Assembly: GCA_029555885.1 (NCBI GenBank)
Contig: JAKPQT010000584.1
Location: forward strand, 1-34,015
From: Chloroflexota bacterium
Lineage (GTDB): Bacteria; Chloroflexota; Anaerolineae; CG2-30-64-16
Reading direction: 5' to 3'
DNA length: 34,015 bases
In this document: positions 9,536 to 17,584 of the stretch, piece after piece
Layout: every line of letters begins with the position of its first letter
Position numbering within the stretch: position 1 is the first letter of the stretch
The notes under the pieces: generated by a model
What the model saw: the letters and a program-made list of their open reading frames with translations, nothing else
The model's database searches: none
What the model was told of the DNA's origin: nothing
Translations under genes and position numbers: made by a program

Positions 9536-10360
9536 ATGAAAAAACGGTTCATGCTGCCGCTGATCGTTTTGCTCGTCTTGTTAAGCCTCACGCTGACGGC
9601 TTGTGAGCGGGATCGGCCCGTCGAAACGCCACAGGCGACAGCCGCCGCTGCGCAGGGAACGGTGGTTGCCACCTTCACGCCGCCCAGCGCAGAGACGCGC
9701 GTGAGCGTGCCCGCGGCCGAGGCTACCCCCAGCGGGCAGGCCACGACCGCACCTGTGACGGCTGCCACGCCGACCGCGCCCGCGCCTCAGCCGGTCACCG
9801 CAGGCGCGCCCGCAGGGTCTTTCGAGTACACTGTCGTCGCGGGGGATACTCTGGCCTCGATTGCGGCCAAGTTCGATGTCACCCAGGACGAAATCGTCAA
9901 GCTGAACTCCCTGGCCGATCCGAACAAGCTCGTCCTCGGGCAGGTGCTCAAGATTCCGGGCGCGGCGCCGGCCGGCGCCGCGGCCGCGGCCAGCGGCAGC
10001 ACGTCCTCCGGCACGTCCGGCAGCCCGACCGTCTACGTCGTGCAGAGCGGCGACACATTGGGCAGCATTGCCCGTCGCTTCAACACGACCGTCGCGGAAC
10101 TGATGCGCCTGAATAGCATCGCCAACCCTGACCGCATCAACGTGGGCCAGAAGCTCACGGTGCCGGCGGCGGGCGCCACAACCGGCTCGACCACGACCAC
10201 CACGGACCAGAGCGGCAATCGCACCTACGTCATCCAGAGCGGCGACACGCTGCTCTCCGTGGCCCGGCGCTTCGGCGTGACGCTAAAGGATCTACAGGCC
10301 AAGAACAACATCACCAACCCGGACCGCATCTACCCCGGGCAGGTCATCAAGATTCCATAA
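9536..10360 (+). CDS. Lipoprotein with three LysM domains
   Basis: 274 residues. Lipoprotein signal peptide: MKKRF, hydrophobic core, lipobox LTAC with acylated C23. Then a Thr/Ala/Pro-rich linker (24-95) and three LysM modules at about 97-142, 166-212 and 230-274, each with the pattern Y-V-V/I-x-x-GDTL-x-S-I/V-A and ending in PGQ/VGQ-x-x-x-I/V-P. The linkers between the modules are Ser/Thr/Gly/Ala-rich. LysM modules bind N-acetylglucosamine-containing glycans, chiefly peptidoglycan, so this protein probably anchors to or senses the cell wall. There is no catalytic domain. It has its own promoter and a GGAG-type ribosome site before ATG 9536. The closing module ends exactly at the C-terminus. 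Confidence 0.88.
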   Translation: MKKRFMLPLIVLLVLLSLTLTACERDRPVETPQATAAAAQGTVVATFTPPSAETRVSVPAAEATPSGQATTAPVTAATPTAPAPQPVTAGAPAGSFEYTVVAGDTLASIAAKFDVTQDEIVKLNSLADPNKLVLGQVLKIPGAAPAGAAAAASGSTSSGTSGSPTVYVVQSGDTLGSIARRFNTTVAELMRLNSIANPDRINVGQKLTVPAAGATTGSTTTTTDQSGNRTYVIQSGDTLLSVARRFGVTLKDLQAKNNITNPDRIYPGQVIKIP

Positions 10361-10467
10361 CGGGACAGCAACTTAATCGCATCTGACGCCAGGGGCTCGT
10401 CGGGACGGCTGACGCGCACCTGGCGTTCTGCGTCTTTACGGGAGCCGCCGAACCCGGCGAAAATCGC

Positions 10468-10496
10468 TTGACACCGCCCCACCGAAGGACTATACT
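10468..10496 (+). promoter_or_regulatory. Near-consensus sigma70 promoter of dnaJ
   Basis: TTGACA (10468-10473), 17-bp spacer, TATACT (10491-10496). The -35 is perfect and the -10 has five of six bases. The predicted start (about 10503) falls in the palindrome at 10501-10528. The rest of the spacer back to 10361 holds only a weak 8-bp inverted repeat (10386-10393 / 10419-10426) with a 25-base loop. Confidence 0.8.
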
Positions 10497-10500
10497 TCAG

Positions 10501-10528
10501 GCAGATGCTGCTGCAGAGCAGCATCTGC
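10501..10528. promoter_or_regulatory. Perfect 28-bp palindrome at the dnaJ transcription start
   Basis: GCAGATGCTGCT (10501-10512), loop GCAG, AGCAGCATCTGC (10517-10528): a perfect 12-bp inverted repeat. It starts 5 bases after the -10 box, so it is either an operator covering +1 or a hairpin at the very 5' end of the mRNA. It is not a CIRCE element (TTAGCACTC-N9-GAGTGCTAA). The ribosome site AGGAG (10544-10548) is outside it. Confidence 0.6.
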
Positions 10529-10554
10529 ACCAGTGGCCCGCGTAGGAGCCAGGC

Positions 10555-11556
10555 ATGGAATATAAGGACTATTACAAGATTCTGGGTGTTGATCGGAACG
10601 CGGACGAAAAAGAGATCAAGAAGGCTTACCGGCGGCTGGCGCGCCAGTTTCATCCTGATATGAAACCGGGCGACAAGGCCGCCGAAGCGCGCTTTAAGGA
10701 GATCAATGAGGCCAACGAGGTCCTGAGCGACCCGGAGAAGCGGCGCAAATACGACGAGTTGGGCCAGAACTACCAGCGCTGGCAGCAGGCCGGGGGCGCG
10801 CCCGGCGGCTTCGACTGGAGCCAGTGGATGGCGAGCCAGGGCCAGGCCCGCGGCGGGCAGCCGGGCGGAGTGCGCGTGGAATACGCCAACGTCGAGGACC
10901 TGTTCGGCGGCAGCGGCGGATTCTCGGACTTCTTCGAGGCCATCTTCGGTGGCATGGCGCAGCAGCAGGCCGGTGGCAGCCGGACGCGCTGGGCCAGCGG
11001 CGCGGCTCCCGCGCACGCTGCACCCCCGCGCGACATCGAACAAGAAGTCGAAATCACCCTGGAAGAAGCGTTCCAAGGCACGCAGCGCCTCATGGAGCTT
11101 GATGGCCGGCGGCTCGAAGTCAAGATTCCGGCGGGGGTCAAGACCGGCTCGCGCGTCCGCATGGCTGGTGAGGGCCTGCCGTCAAGTCGTGGTGGAACTG
11201 CGGGCGACATCTATCTCGTCATAAAGGTGCTGCCGCATCCTGTTTTCCAGCGCGAGGGCGACAACCTGCACTGCGAGGTGCCGGTGGACATGTTCACCGC
11301 CTTGCTCGGCGGCGAGCTGCGCGTGCCGACGCTGGCCGGGCCGGTGGTCCTGCGCATCCCCGCGGGCACACAATCCGGCCGCACTTTCCGGTTGAAGGGC
11401 CAGGGGATGCCGCGGCTCAAGTCCGGCGAGCGGGGCGACCTGCTGGCGAAAGTGCGCATCATGTTGCCCGAAAATCTGAGTGACCGCGAACAGCAATTGG
11501 CCCGTGAGTGGGCCAAACTGCGCGGCGTCGCTATGCCAGGCGATAAGAATTCCTGA
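10555..11556 (+). CDS. DnaJ/CbpA-type co-chaperone without zinc finger
   Basis: 333 residues. Stimulates the ATPase of DnaK and delivers client proteins to it. J domain at residues 4-69 with HPD (33-35); Gly/Gln/Ala-rich linker (about 75-155); then the two beta-sandwich substrate-binding domains starting at [14 protein letters not shown] and ending near 325. The four CxxCxGxG repeats of classical DnaJ are absent, so this is a type II (CbpA-like) J protein. ATG 10555 has AGGAG six bases upstream and follows a strong promoter. No dnaK or grpE is in the window. The next gene begins 82 bases on and could be cotranscribed; a 7-bp inverted repeat (11566-11572 / 11595-11601) lies between but has no T tract. 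Confidence 0.92.
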   Translation: MEYKDYYKILGVDRNADEKEIKKAYRRLARQFHPDMKPGDKAAEARFKEINEANEVLSDPEKRRKYDELGQNYQRWQQAGGAPGGFDWSQWMASQGQARGGQPGGVRVEYANVEDLFGGSGGFSDFFEAIFGGMAQQQAGGSRTRWASGAAPAHAAPPRDIEQEVEITLEEAFQGTQRLMELDGRRLEVKIPAGVKTGSRVRMAGEGLPSSRGGTAGDIYLVIKVLPHPVFQREGDNLHCEVPVDMFTALLGGELRVPTLAGPVVLRIPAGTQSGRTFRLKGQGMPRLKSGERGDLLAKVRIMLPENLSDREQQLAREWAKLRGVAMPGDKNS

Positions 11557-11638
11557 TTGCGCCTGCCCCGGCCGGGCAAATGGGTGCCTGGTCCGCCGGG
11601 GAATCTTAACAATCTACACAAGAAAAGGAGCGTCACTG

Positions 11639-12730
11639 ATGATGCAACAACAAGACCTCCGCGAGCTGTCTGAATTCTCCAGCCAGGAAGCTCCCGTGTT
11701 GAGCCTGTACCTGAACCTCGGCAGGCATGGCCGTTCCATGGAGGAGCACAAGCTGCTGTTGCGCAAGCTGTTGACGGAGGGCGTCGAGCAGGGCGCCGCA
11801 CCGGCGGATGTAGAACGCATCGAACGCTTCTTTGAACACGAATACGACCGGCAGGGAAAATCGGTCGTCTGCTTCAGTTGCCAGGCGCCGAAGTTCTGGC
11901 GCAGCTATGCGCTCCTGGTGCCGGTCCAGAACGCCGTATTCGTCGGACGGCGCCCGCTGGTCAAGCCGCTGATGGATGTGTGGGACAACTATGACCGGTT
12001 CGGCGTCATCATGGTGGACCGCGAGGGCGCCCGCGTTTTCGTCTATCACCTGGGCGCGCTGGAAGATACGGCCGGTCTGATGGGCGAGGAAGTCAAGCGG
12101 CACAAACAGGGCGGCTGGGCAGCACAGAAACTCCAGCGGCACGAGGATCAGGAAGCGCGGCACAATCTGAAAGAGGCCGCGGAGTGGGCCCACAACTATC
12201 TGACGCAGCAGAAGGTGACGCGCGTCGTGCTGTCGGGCAGCGATGGCAACATCGCTGAATTTCGGGAGCAGCTTCCGCGAGCCTTGCAGGACAAGGTCAT
12301 CGGGCAAATCAGCCTCGATATGAGCTCCACGCCCAGCGAAGCCTGGGATCGCGCCTTCGAAGTGGCGCAGCAGGCCCAGGTTCAGGCCGAGACAGACTTG
12401 CTGGCGCAGGTCATCACGGCCGCGCACAAGGGCGGCGCGGGCGCGACGGGGCTCGCGGATACACTGGCCGCGCTGCAACAGGGACGCATCTATCAGCTCC
12501 TGGTGGATCCCACGCTGCACCAGCCGGGGCAGCAATGCACCAACTGCCACGCGGTCTTGATCGAAACGGTAGAGGCCTGTCCTTACTGCCAGGGCACGCT
12601 GGCGCCATCGGCAGATGTCGTCAACCTGGCCGTACATCAGGCGGTTGACCTGGGGTTGAAAGTGTCGGTGCTGGAGGCCAATCCGCAGCTTACCGACGTC
12701 GGCGGCATCGCGGCAGTCCTGCGCTATTAG
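11639..12730 (+). CDS. Bacterial eRF1/Vms1-like release-factor-family protein with zinc ribbon
   Basis: 363 residues from ATG 11639 (AAAGGAG 8 bases upstream; ATG 11642 also possible). I place it in the bacterial members of the archaeo-eukaryotic release factor superfamily (baeRF group). An N-terminal domain (PVLSLYLNLG) is followed by an eRF1 domain-2-like part with FGVIMVDREGARVFVYHLG and a loop GGW (158-160) before AAQKLQRHEDQEARHNLKEAAEWA-type helix, where eRF1 has GGQ and Vms1 relatives have related loops. A third domain with VVLSGSDGN follows. Near the C-terminus C300, C303, C314, C317 form a zinc ribbon, then a last segment typical of eRF1 domain 3. Known for the superfamily: peptidyl-tRNA hydrolysis on ribosomes. 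Activity here is inferred, since the catalytic-loop Gln is absent. Neighbours DnaJ and ClpC suggest quality control. Confidence 0.7.
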   Translation: MMQQQDLRELSEFSSQEAPVLSLYLNLGRHGRSMEEHKLLLRKLLTEGVEQGAAPADVERIERFFEHEYDRQGKSVVCFSCQAPKFWRSYALLVPVQNAVFVGRRPLVKPLMDVWDNYDRFGVIMVDREGARVFVYHLGALEDTAGLMGEEVKRHKQGGWAAQKLQRHEDQEARHNLKEAAEWAHNYLTQQKVTRVVLSGSDGNIAEFREQLPRALQDKVIGQISLDMSSTPSEAWDRAFEVAQQAQVQAETDLLAQVITAAHKGGAGATGLADTLAALQQGRIYQLLVDPTLHQPGQQCTNCHAVLIETVEACPYCQGTLAPSADVVNLAVHQAVDLGLKVSVLEANPQLTDVGGIAAVLRY

Positions 12731-12734
12731 GCTC

Positions 12735-12785
12735 AACCTTACGAGTCTCCAGCCAGGCTTCGCCTGGCTGGAGACTCGTAAGGTT
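12735..12785. repeat. Perfect 24-bp inverted repeat
   Basis: Arms 12735-12758 and 12762-12785 are exact complements around a TTC loop. It starts 5 bases after the stop of the eRF1-like gene and may end its transcript, although no T run follows. The inner 22 bases (12750-12771) match 20 of 22 bases at 20939-20960, inside the GT-C gene, so the element belongs to a dispersed palindrome family. Confidence 0.75.
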
Positions 12786-12847
12786 ATATGCGTTTCGTTA
12801 GAATTGCACGGTTCGGAGCATTTCATACGCTGGCGTTAACAATTGCC

Positions 12848-12856
12848 TGCTAGACT
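12848..12856 (+). promoter_or_regulatory. Possible extended -10 of clpC
   Basis: TGCTAGACT: TGn followed by TAGACT (12851-12856, four of six consensus bases), 136 bases before the ATG. No matching -35 is seen at 16-18 bp and no CIRCE element is present. Weak call. Confidence 0.25.
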
Positions 12857-12905
12857 GAGGCCAGCAAGCCCAAAAAAGACGCACTCTACTCAGACGGTTC
12901 ATGTA

Positions 12906-12968
12906 TGCAACCCGTAGTGCGGCAAGCGGGGGCGCACCAGGCGCCCGCGGGGCCGGCTACGGGTTGCA
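12906..12968. repeat. Compound hairpin in the clpC leader
   Basis: TGCAACCCGTAG (12906-12917) pairs perfectly with CTACGGGTTGCA (12957-12968). Inside it, GGGCGC (12930-12935) and GCGCCC (12941-12946) form a second stem around ACCAG. The structure ends 11 bases before the Shine-Dalgarno of clpC. It may be a leader structure that affects clpC expression, or another dispersed repeat. Confidence 0.6.
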
Positions 12969-12991
12969 GGGTTAATACAGGGGAAAGCACT

Positions 12992-15493
12992 ATGCGATTC
13001 GATCGTTTTACTGAACGCGCACAGGACGCGGCCATGCGAGCCTACGAGATCATGCAGCGGCACGGGCACAGCCAGGTCGATGTGGAACATCTCTTCCTGG
13101 CCCTGCTCGAACAGCCGAACGGGCTGATCCCGGACCTGCTTGGCCGGATGGCTGCGCCGGTTGAAATCATGAAAGAACGCCTCGCGGATAATCTCCAGCG
13201 CACGCCGCGGTCGGCCAATGCCACGATGTATCCGCAGGCGGTTGCGCAGGTCTTTATCACCCCGCGGCTGAAGCGGGTCATCGACCAGGCAACCGAAGAG
13301 GCGCGCCTGCTGCAAGATGAGTACATCTCGACGGAACACTTGCTGCTGGGCATCCTGAGCGAGCGCGGCGGCTTCTCCGCCAACCTCCTGCGCGAGGCGC
13401 GGATCAACCGCGAGGTCGTGCTGCATACCATCGAGGAAGGCCGCGGCGGCCAGAAGTCCAGTTCTCCGCAGGCCGAGAGCCGCTACCGGACGCTCGAAAA
13501 ATACGCGCGCGACCTGACCGCGCTGGCACGCGAGGGCAAGCTGGACCCGGTGATCGGCCGCGACGCGGAGATCCTGCGCGTCATCCAGGTCCTCAGCCGG
13601 CGCACCAAGAACAACCCGGTCCTCATCGGTGAAGCGGGCGTCGGCAAGACGGCCATCGTCGAGGGGTTGGCGCAGAAGATCGTCCAGGAGGATGTGCCGG
13701 AGATTCTCGTCGGTAAGCGCCTGATGAGCCTGGACCTGGGCGCCATGATCGCGGGAACGCGCTTCCGCGGCGAGTTCGAGGAGCGGCTCAAGGCCACCAT
13801 CGAGGACGTGCAGCGGGCTGAGGGCGAGATCATCCTGTTCATCGATGAGCTGCACACGGTGGTCGGCGCGGGCGCGGCCCAGGGCGCGATGGATGCGAGC
13901 AGCATGCTCAAGCCGGCGCTGGCGCGGGGGGAGCTGCGCTGCATCGGCGCTACCACGCTGGACGAATACCGCCAGCACATCGAGAAGGACAGCGCGCTCG
14001 AACGCCGCTTCGCGCCCATCTACGTGGATGAGCCCTCCGTCGAGGACAGCATCGAAATCCTGCGTGGGGTGCGCGACCGCTACGAAAAGCATCACCAGGT
14101 GGCCTACACCGACGATGCGCTCATTGCCGCAGCGAAGCTCTCACACCGCTACGTGACCGACCGGCGCCTACCCGACAAGGCCATCGACCTGATGGATGAG
14201 GCGGGCGCAGGGCTGCGCGTCGCGCTGTTCACCATGCCGGAGCCGCTGAAGGCGGCCAAGAAGCGATTGAGCGAGCTGAAGGCGGAAGAAGACAAGGCCT
14301 ACCAGGATGAGGAATATGCGCGGGCGGCGGAGCTCAAGAGCGAGCGGCTGAAGTTCGCCTCGCAGTACGAGGTGGAGCACACTGCCTGGAAGCAGTCTAC
14401 CGGCCTGGACGAAGTCGTCGAAGCGTCGGACATCGCCGCAGTCGTGGCCCGCTGGACGGGCATCCCGGTGAACACGATGCTGGAAGGCGAGACGGCCAAG
14501 CTCCTGCGCATGGAAGAGGAGCTGCACCGCCGCGTGGTCGGCCAAGACGAAGCCATCCGCGCGGTCGCGGATGCGCTGCGCCGCGCGCGCAGCGGGCTCA
14601 AGAATCCGAAGCGGCCCATCGGCAGCTTCATCTTCCTGGGTTCGAGCGGCGTCGGCAAGACCGAGCTGGCGAAGGCGCTGGCGGAGTTCCTGTTCGACGA
14701 TGAAGATGCGCTGGTGCGCGTGGATATGAGCGAATATCAGGAACGGCACACCGTCAGCCGGCTCTTCGGCGCACCGCCCGGTTATGTCGGGTATGACGAG
14801 GGCGGCCAGTTGACCGAGGCCGTGCGGCGGCGGCCCTACCGCGTCGTCCTGTTCGACGAGGTCGAGAAGGCTCATCCCGAGGTCTGGAACTCGCTGTTGC
14901 AGATTCTCGAAGACGGCCGGCTGACGGACGGGCAGGGCCATGTGGTGGATTTCCGCAACACGGTTATCGTGATGACGTCCAACATCGGCACCGGCTTCGT
15001 CAAATCGGGCGGCACGCTGGGCTTCATCCGGCAGGATTCGCTGACTGCACAGGACCGCCAGTTGCGCGATAATATCGAGCGCGACCTGAAGCAGACCTTC
15101 CGGCCCGAGTTCCTGAACCGCGTCGACGAGATCATCGTCTTCCACAGCCTGACGCAGGAGCATGTGCGTCACATCGTAGACCTGCAGATGCGCGAGATCG
15201 CGGGACGGCTGGCCGAGCATGAAGTCAAGATCGAGCTAACCGAGGCGGCGCGCGACTGGCTCGCGCAGGAGGGGTATGACCCGCAGTTCGGCGCCCGCCC
15301 CGTCCGGCGAACGCTGGAGCGCTACGTGGAGAACCCGCTTGCCAAGCGCCTGCTCGCCGGTGAGTTCCACGAGGGCGACACCATCATCGTGGATGCGGTG
15401 GAGGACACCGACGGCAAGCTGCAACTGACCTTCGCCGCCCGCCCGCCGGAGCCGATTGCCGTCGAGCTGCCGGTCCGCCGCGAAGCGGAGTGA
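12992..15493 (+). CDS. clpC: ClpC-type AAA+ ATP-dependent unfoldase
   Basis: 833 residues from ATG 12992 (AGGGG upstream); an upstream in-frame start would translate the leader hairpin. Unfolds proteins and feeds them to ClpP. N-terminal double Clp-N domain (1-145); first AAA+ module with Walker A GEAGVGKT (213-220) and Walker B ending D285-E286; a UVR-type coiled segment (about 435-470, [14 protein letters not shown]) in place of the long ClpB middle domain; second AAA+ module with Walker A GSSGVGKT (550-557), [16 protein letters not shown] and a C-terminal small domain [17 protein letters not shown] at 676-678 sits where ClpP-docking loops occur. Length, UVR and LGF favour ClpC over ClpB. 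No clpP or mcsAB in view. ClpC partners with adaptors in Firmicutes; none is seen here. Confidence 0.9.
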   Translation: MRFDRFTERAQDAAMRAYEIMQRHGHSQVDVEHLFLALLEQPNGLIPDLLGRMAAPVEIMKERLADNLQRTPRSANATMYPQAVAQVFITPRLKRVIDQATEEARLLQDEYISTEHLLLGILSERGGFSANLLREARINREVVLHTIEEGRGGQKSSSPQAESRYRTLEKYARDLTALAREGKLDPVIGRDAEILRVIQVLSRRTKNNPVLIGEAGVGKTAIVEGLAQKIVQEDVPEILVGKRLMSLDLGAMIAGTRFRGEFEERLKATIEDVQRAEGEIILFIDELHTVVGAGAAQGAMDASSMLKPALARGELRCIGATTLDEYRQHIEKDSALERRFAPIYVDEPSVEDSIEILRGVRDRYEKHHQVAYTDDALIAAAKLSHRYVTDRRLPDKAIDLMDEAGAGLRVALFTMPEPLKAAKKRLSELKAEEDKAYQDEEYARAAELKSERLKFASQYEVEHTAWKQSTGLDEVVEASDIAAVVARWTGIPVNTMLEGETAKLLRMEEELHRRVVGQDEAIRAVADALRRARSGLKNPKRPIGSFIFLGSSGVGKTELAKALAEFLFDDEDALVRVDMSEYQERHTVSRLFGAPPGYVGYDEGGQLTEAVRRRPYRVVLFDEVEKAHPEVWNSLLQILEDGRLTDGQGHVVDFRNTVIVMTSNIGTGFVKSGGTLGFIRQDSLTAQDRQLRDNIERDLKQTFRPEFLNRVDEIIVFHSLTQEHVRHIVDLQMREIAGRLAEHEVKIELTEAARDWLAQEGYDPQFGARPVRRTLERYVENPLAKRLLAGEFHEGDTIIVDAVEDTDGKLQLTFAARPPEPIAVELPVRREAE

Positions 15494-15496
15494 GGG

Positions 15497-15575
15497 TTAA
15501 CGAGTAAAGAGTAACCAGTAACGAGTAAGGAGTGACTTTGCTTCTTACTCGTTACTCTTTACTCATTACTCATTG
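15497..15575. repeat. Heptamer-type GAGTAA repeats forming a hairpin between convergent genes
   Basis: The + strand reads a run of near-identical 7-base units (GAGTAAA, GAGTAAC, CAGTAAC, GAGTAAG), then a short spacer, then the same units inverted (TTACTCG, TTACTCT, TTACTCA). TAACGAGTAAG pairs with CTTACTCGTTA. It lies between clpC (+) and psuG (-) and may end transcription from both sides. Its right part supplies the last codons and the stop of psuG. Confidence 0.65.
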
Positions 15576-16497
15576 CCACCGCCACCGCAATCTCCGCGCC
15601 GACACGCACATTGTTCTCCAGCAGGGCCAGGTTCGCGGCGAGGCTCGCCGCGCCGGTCAGCTCGCTGATGCGCGCCAGCAGGAATGGCGTCAGGGCCTTG
15701 CTCCGGATTCCCTCGGTCTGGGCCTCGTGCAGCGCACGCGAGATCGCAACCTCCATCTCATCCGCCGGCAGCTCGGCTTCCGCAGGAATCGGAACCGTGA
15801 CCAGCAGGCCCCCCGGCAGCCCAAGCGCGCGCTGGCTGCGGTAGAGCGCGGCGACTTCCTCCGGCGTGTCTGCCCGCACATCGACCGGCAGGCCGCTGTC
15901 GCGGTTATAGAAGGCCGGAAAATGATCGGTGCCGTAACCCACCACCGTCACCCCGTAGGTCTCCAGCCACTCTCGTGTCGCGGGCAGGTCTAGGATGGCC
16001 TTCGCGCCCGCGCACACGACGATGATGGGCGTCTGCGCCAGCTCCGGCAGGTCTGCCGATACATCGGCAGATAGCCAATTGCCGGCATCCGAGGGGCAGC
16101 TGCCGGTGCGGTGGACGCCGCCGATGCCGCCCGTTGCAAAGACGCGGATGCCCGCACGCTGCGCGGCCCAGGCAGTCGTGGCGACCGTCGTCGCGCCATC
16201 GAGCCGCCGCGCGTGTACGACCGGCAGGTCGCGGCGGCTGACCTTGCGGACATCGGGCGCGGTCGCCAGGTGCTCGATCTCCGTGCGGTCGAGCCCGACG
16301 ATCACCTGGCCGCCGAGGATGCCGATAGTCGCCGGCTGCGCACCCGCCTCACGCGCGAGCGCCTCCAGCCGCAGCGCGGTCTGGAGGTTCTGCGGGTAGG
16401 GCAGGCCGTGGGAGATGACGGTGGATTCGAGCGCGAGCGCGGGCACATCCGTCCCGCCCTGCACGCGCATCAGAAAGGGCTGCTGCTCAGTGTTCAT
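15559..16497 (-). CDS. psuG: Pseudouridine-5'-phosphate glycosidase
   Basis: 312 residues from ATG 16497. Reversibly splits pseudouridine 5'-phosphate into uracil and ribose 5-phosphate, in pseudouridine salvage. Signature [16 protein letters not shown] with E24, then K85 (RKVSRRDL), [11 protein letters not shown], the Mn-type aspartate D149 in SADL, the Schiff-base lysine K166 in CAGAK, and N289 in [11 protein letters not shown]. These match the family's catalytic set. Between HR (130) and SADL there are about 8 more residues than usual, including a repeated SADVSAD. Another in-frame ATG (16515) lies 18 bases upstream, in the loop of an inverted repeat; neither start has a good ribosome site. 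The kinase psuK is not adjacent. The only - strand gene supported here. Confidence 0.92.
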   Translation of the reverse strand: MNTEQQPFLMRVQGGTDVPALALESTVISHGLPYPQNLQTALRLEALAREAGAQPATIGILGGQVIVGLDRTEIEHLATAPDVRKVSRRDLPVVHARRLDGATTVATTAWAAQRAGIRVFATGGIGGVHRTGSCPSDAGNWLSADVSADLPELAQTPIIVVCAGAKAILDLPATREWLETYGVTVVGYGTDHFPAFYNRDSGLPVDVRADTPEEVAALYRSQRALGLPGGLLVTVPIPAEAELPADEMEVAISRALHEAQTEGIRSKALTPFLLARISELTGAASLAANLALLENNVRVGAEIAVAVAMSNE

Positions 16498-16525
16498 GGC
16501 CCGGCATTCTACCATCAGCCGGGCC
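16498..16525. promoter_or_regulatory. Inverted repeat in the divergent region psuG / glycan locus
   Basis: GGCCCGG (16498-16504) and CCGGGCC (16519-16525), centres 21 bp apart. It lies just upstream of the extended -10 at 16528-16536 and directly before the psuG ATG. It could be an operator for the glycan promoter or a hairpin in the psuG leader. Confidence 0.4.
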
Positions 16526-16527
16526 TG

Positions 16528-16536
16528 TGCTATAAT
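16528..16536 (+). promoter_or_regulatory. Extended -10 promoter of the glycan locus
   Basis: TGCTATAAT: TGn followed by a perfect TATAAT (16531-16536). No good -35 at 17 bp, which an extended -10 can tolerate. The predicted start is near 16543, about 48 bases before the GTG of the first glycosyltransferase. Confidence 0.6.
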
Positions 16537-16590
16537 CGGTCAGCCGCCTACAGCGTGCGCACCATCAGCGGCCCAGGTAAACAAACCGCC

Positions 16591-17580
16591 GTGAAACTCA
16601 TCATCCAGATTCCCTGTTACAACGAGGAAGCGACCCTGCCGCTGACCGTGGCGGATTTGCCGCGCGCGCTGCCGGGAATCGATGTGATCGAGTTTCTCGT
16701 CATCGATGACGGCAGCACCGACAAGACTGTCGAAGTCGCGCAGAGCCTGGGCATCCACCACATCATCAGCCACACGAGCAACCGCGGGCTGGCCGCGGCA
16801 TTCCAGACCGGGCTGGAAACCGCCGTCGCCGCCGGCGCGGATGTGATCGTCAACACGGATGCGGACAACCAGTACTGCGGCGCGGATATCGCGCGGCTGG
16901 TCGAGCCGATTGTGAACCGCCAGGCCGACATTGTCGTGGGCGATCGCGGGGTCGCGGCATTGGAGCGGTTCTCCCCCGTCAAACGCCTCCTGCAGCGGTT
17001 CGGCAGTTGGGTCGTGCAGCGCGCGGCGGGCATTCGCATCCCGGATGCGACCAGCGGATTCCGCGCGTTCAGCCGGGAGGCCGCGCTGCACCTGAACGTC
17101 CTCAGCGAGTACACCTACACGCTCGAAACGCTCATCCAGGCGGGCGCGCGGCGGATGGCAGTCATGTTCGTGCCCATCCGCACCAACCCGCAGACCCGCA
17201 AGTCGCGGTTGATGCGCAATGTCCCCTCCTTCCTGATGTTGCAGGCCATCACCATCCTGCGCTTTTATACCATGTACCGCCCTTTGCGCGTGTTCATGAC
17301 GACGGGCGCGCTGCTCATTGCGGGCGGGTTGGCGCTGGGGGTGCGCTTCCTGGTCAACTTCATCGGCGGCAACGGCGCCGGACACATCCAGTCGCTCATC
17401 CTGGCAGCCGTGCTCAGCATCGTCGGCTTCCAGGTCTGCCTGATCGGGCTCATCGCGGATTCGGTCAGCATGAACCGGCGGATGCTGGAGGAAACGCTGT
17501 ACCGCACGCGGCGCGCGCAAGCGCAGGCAAGCCAGGCGCTCATCGGCCAAGCGCCGGACGAGCCGGCACCGCCCCAATGA
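16591..17580 (+). CDS. GT2 glycosyltransferase with two C-terminal membrane helices (polyprenyl-phosphate sugar synthase type)
   Basis: 329 residues from GTG 16591, chosen because the GT-A fold begins right there ([12 protein letters not shown]). Seen: VIDDGSTD (D39, D40), NTDADNQY (D90 and D92, metal/nucleotide-sugar site) and [11 protein letters not shown]; then two hydrophobic helices at about 236-256 and 268-290 and a charged tail. This is the layout of dolichyl/undecaprenyl-phosphate mannose or glucose synthases, which load a sugar onto a lipid carrier for membrane GT-C enzymes. Two GT-C-type genes lie downstream (19649, 29540) and could use its product. First gene of a tightly packed run; the next gene starts 4 bases after its stop. 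Confidence 0.85.
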   Translation: MKLIIQIPCYNEEATLPLTVADLPRALPGIDVIEFLVIDDGSTDKTVEVAQSLGIHHIISHTSNRGLAAAFQTGLETAVAAGADVIVNTDADNQYCGADIARLVEPIVNRQADIVVGDRGVAALERFSPVKRLLQRFGSWVVQRAAGIRIPDATSGFRAFSREAALHLNVLSEYTYTLETLIQAGARRMAVMFVPIRTNPQTRKSRLMRNVPSFLMLQAITILRFYTMYRPLRVFMTTGALLIAGGLALGVRFLVNFIGGNGAGHIQSLILAAVLSIVGFQVCLIGLIADSVSMNRRMLEETLYRTRRAQAQASQALIGQAPDEPAPPQ

Positions 17581-17584
17581 CCCC

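Noticed and set aside
11633..12826. 397-residue frame on the - strand opposite the eRF1-like gene
   Set aside because: No recognisable domain, runs through the 24-bp hairpin, and the + strand frame has clear motifs.
12905..12991. Upstream start for ClpC
   Set aside because: It would translate the leader hairpin; ATG 12992 starts directly with the family's N-terminus ([11 protein letters not shown]).
10361..12991. CIRCE (HrcA) operators before dnaJ or clpC
   Set aside because: No TTAGCACTC-N9-GAGTGCTAA-like sequence is present in either upstream region.
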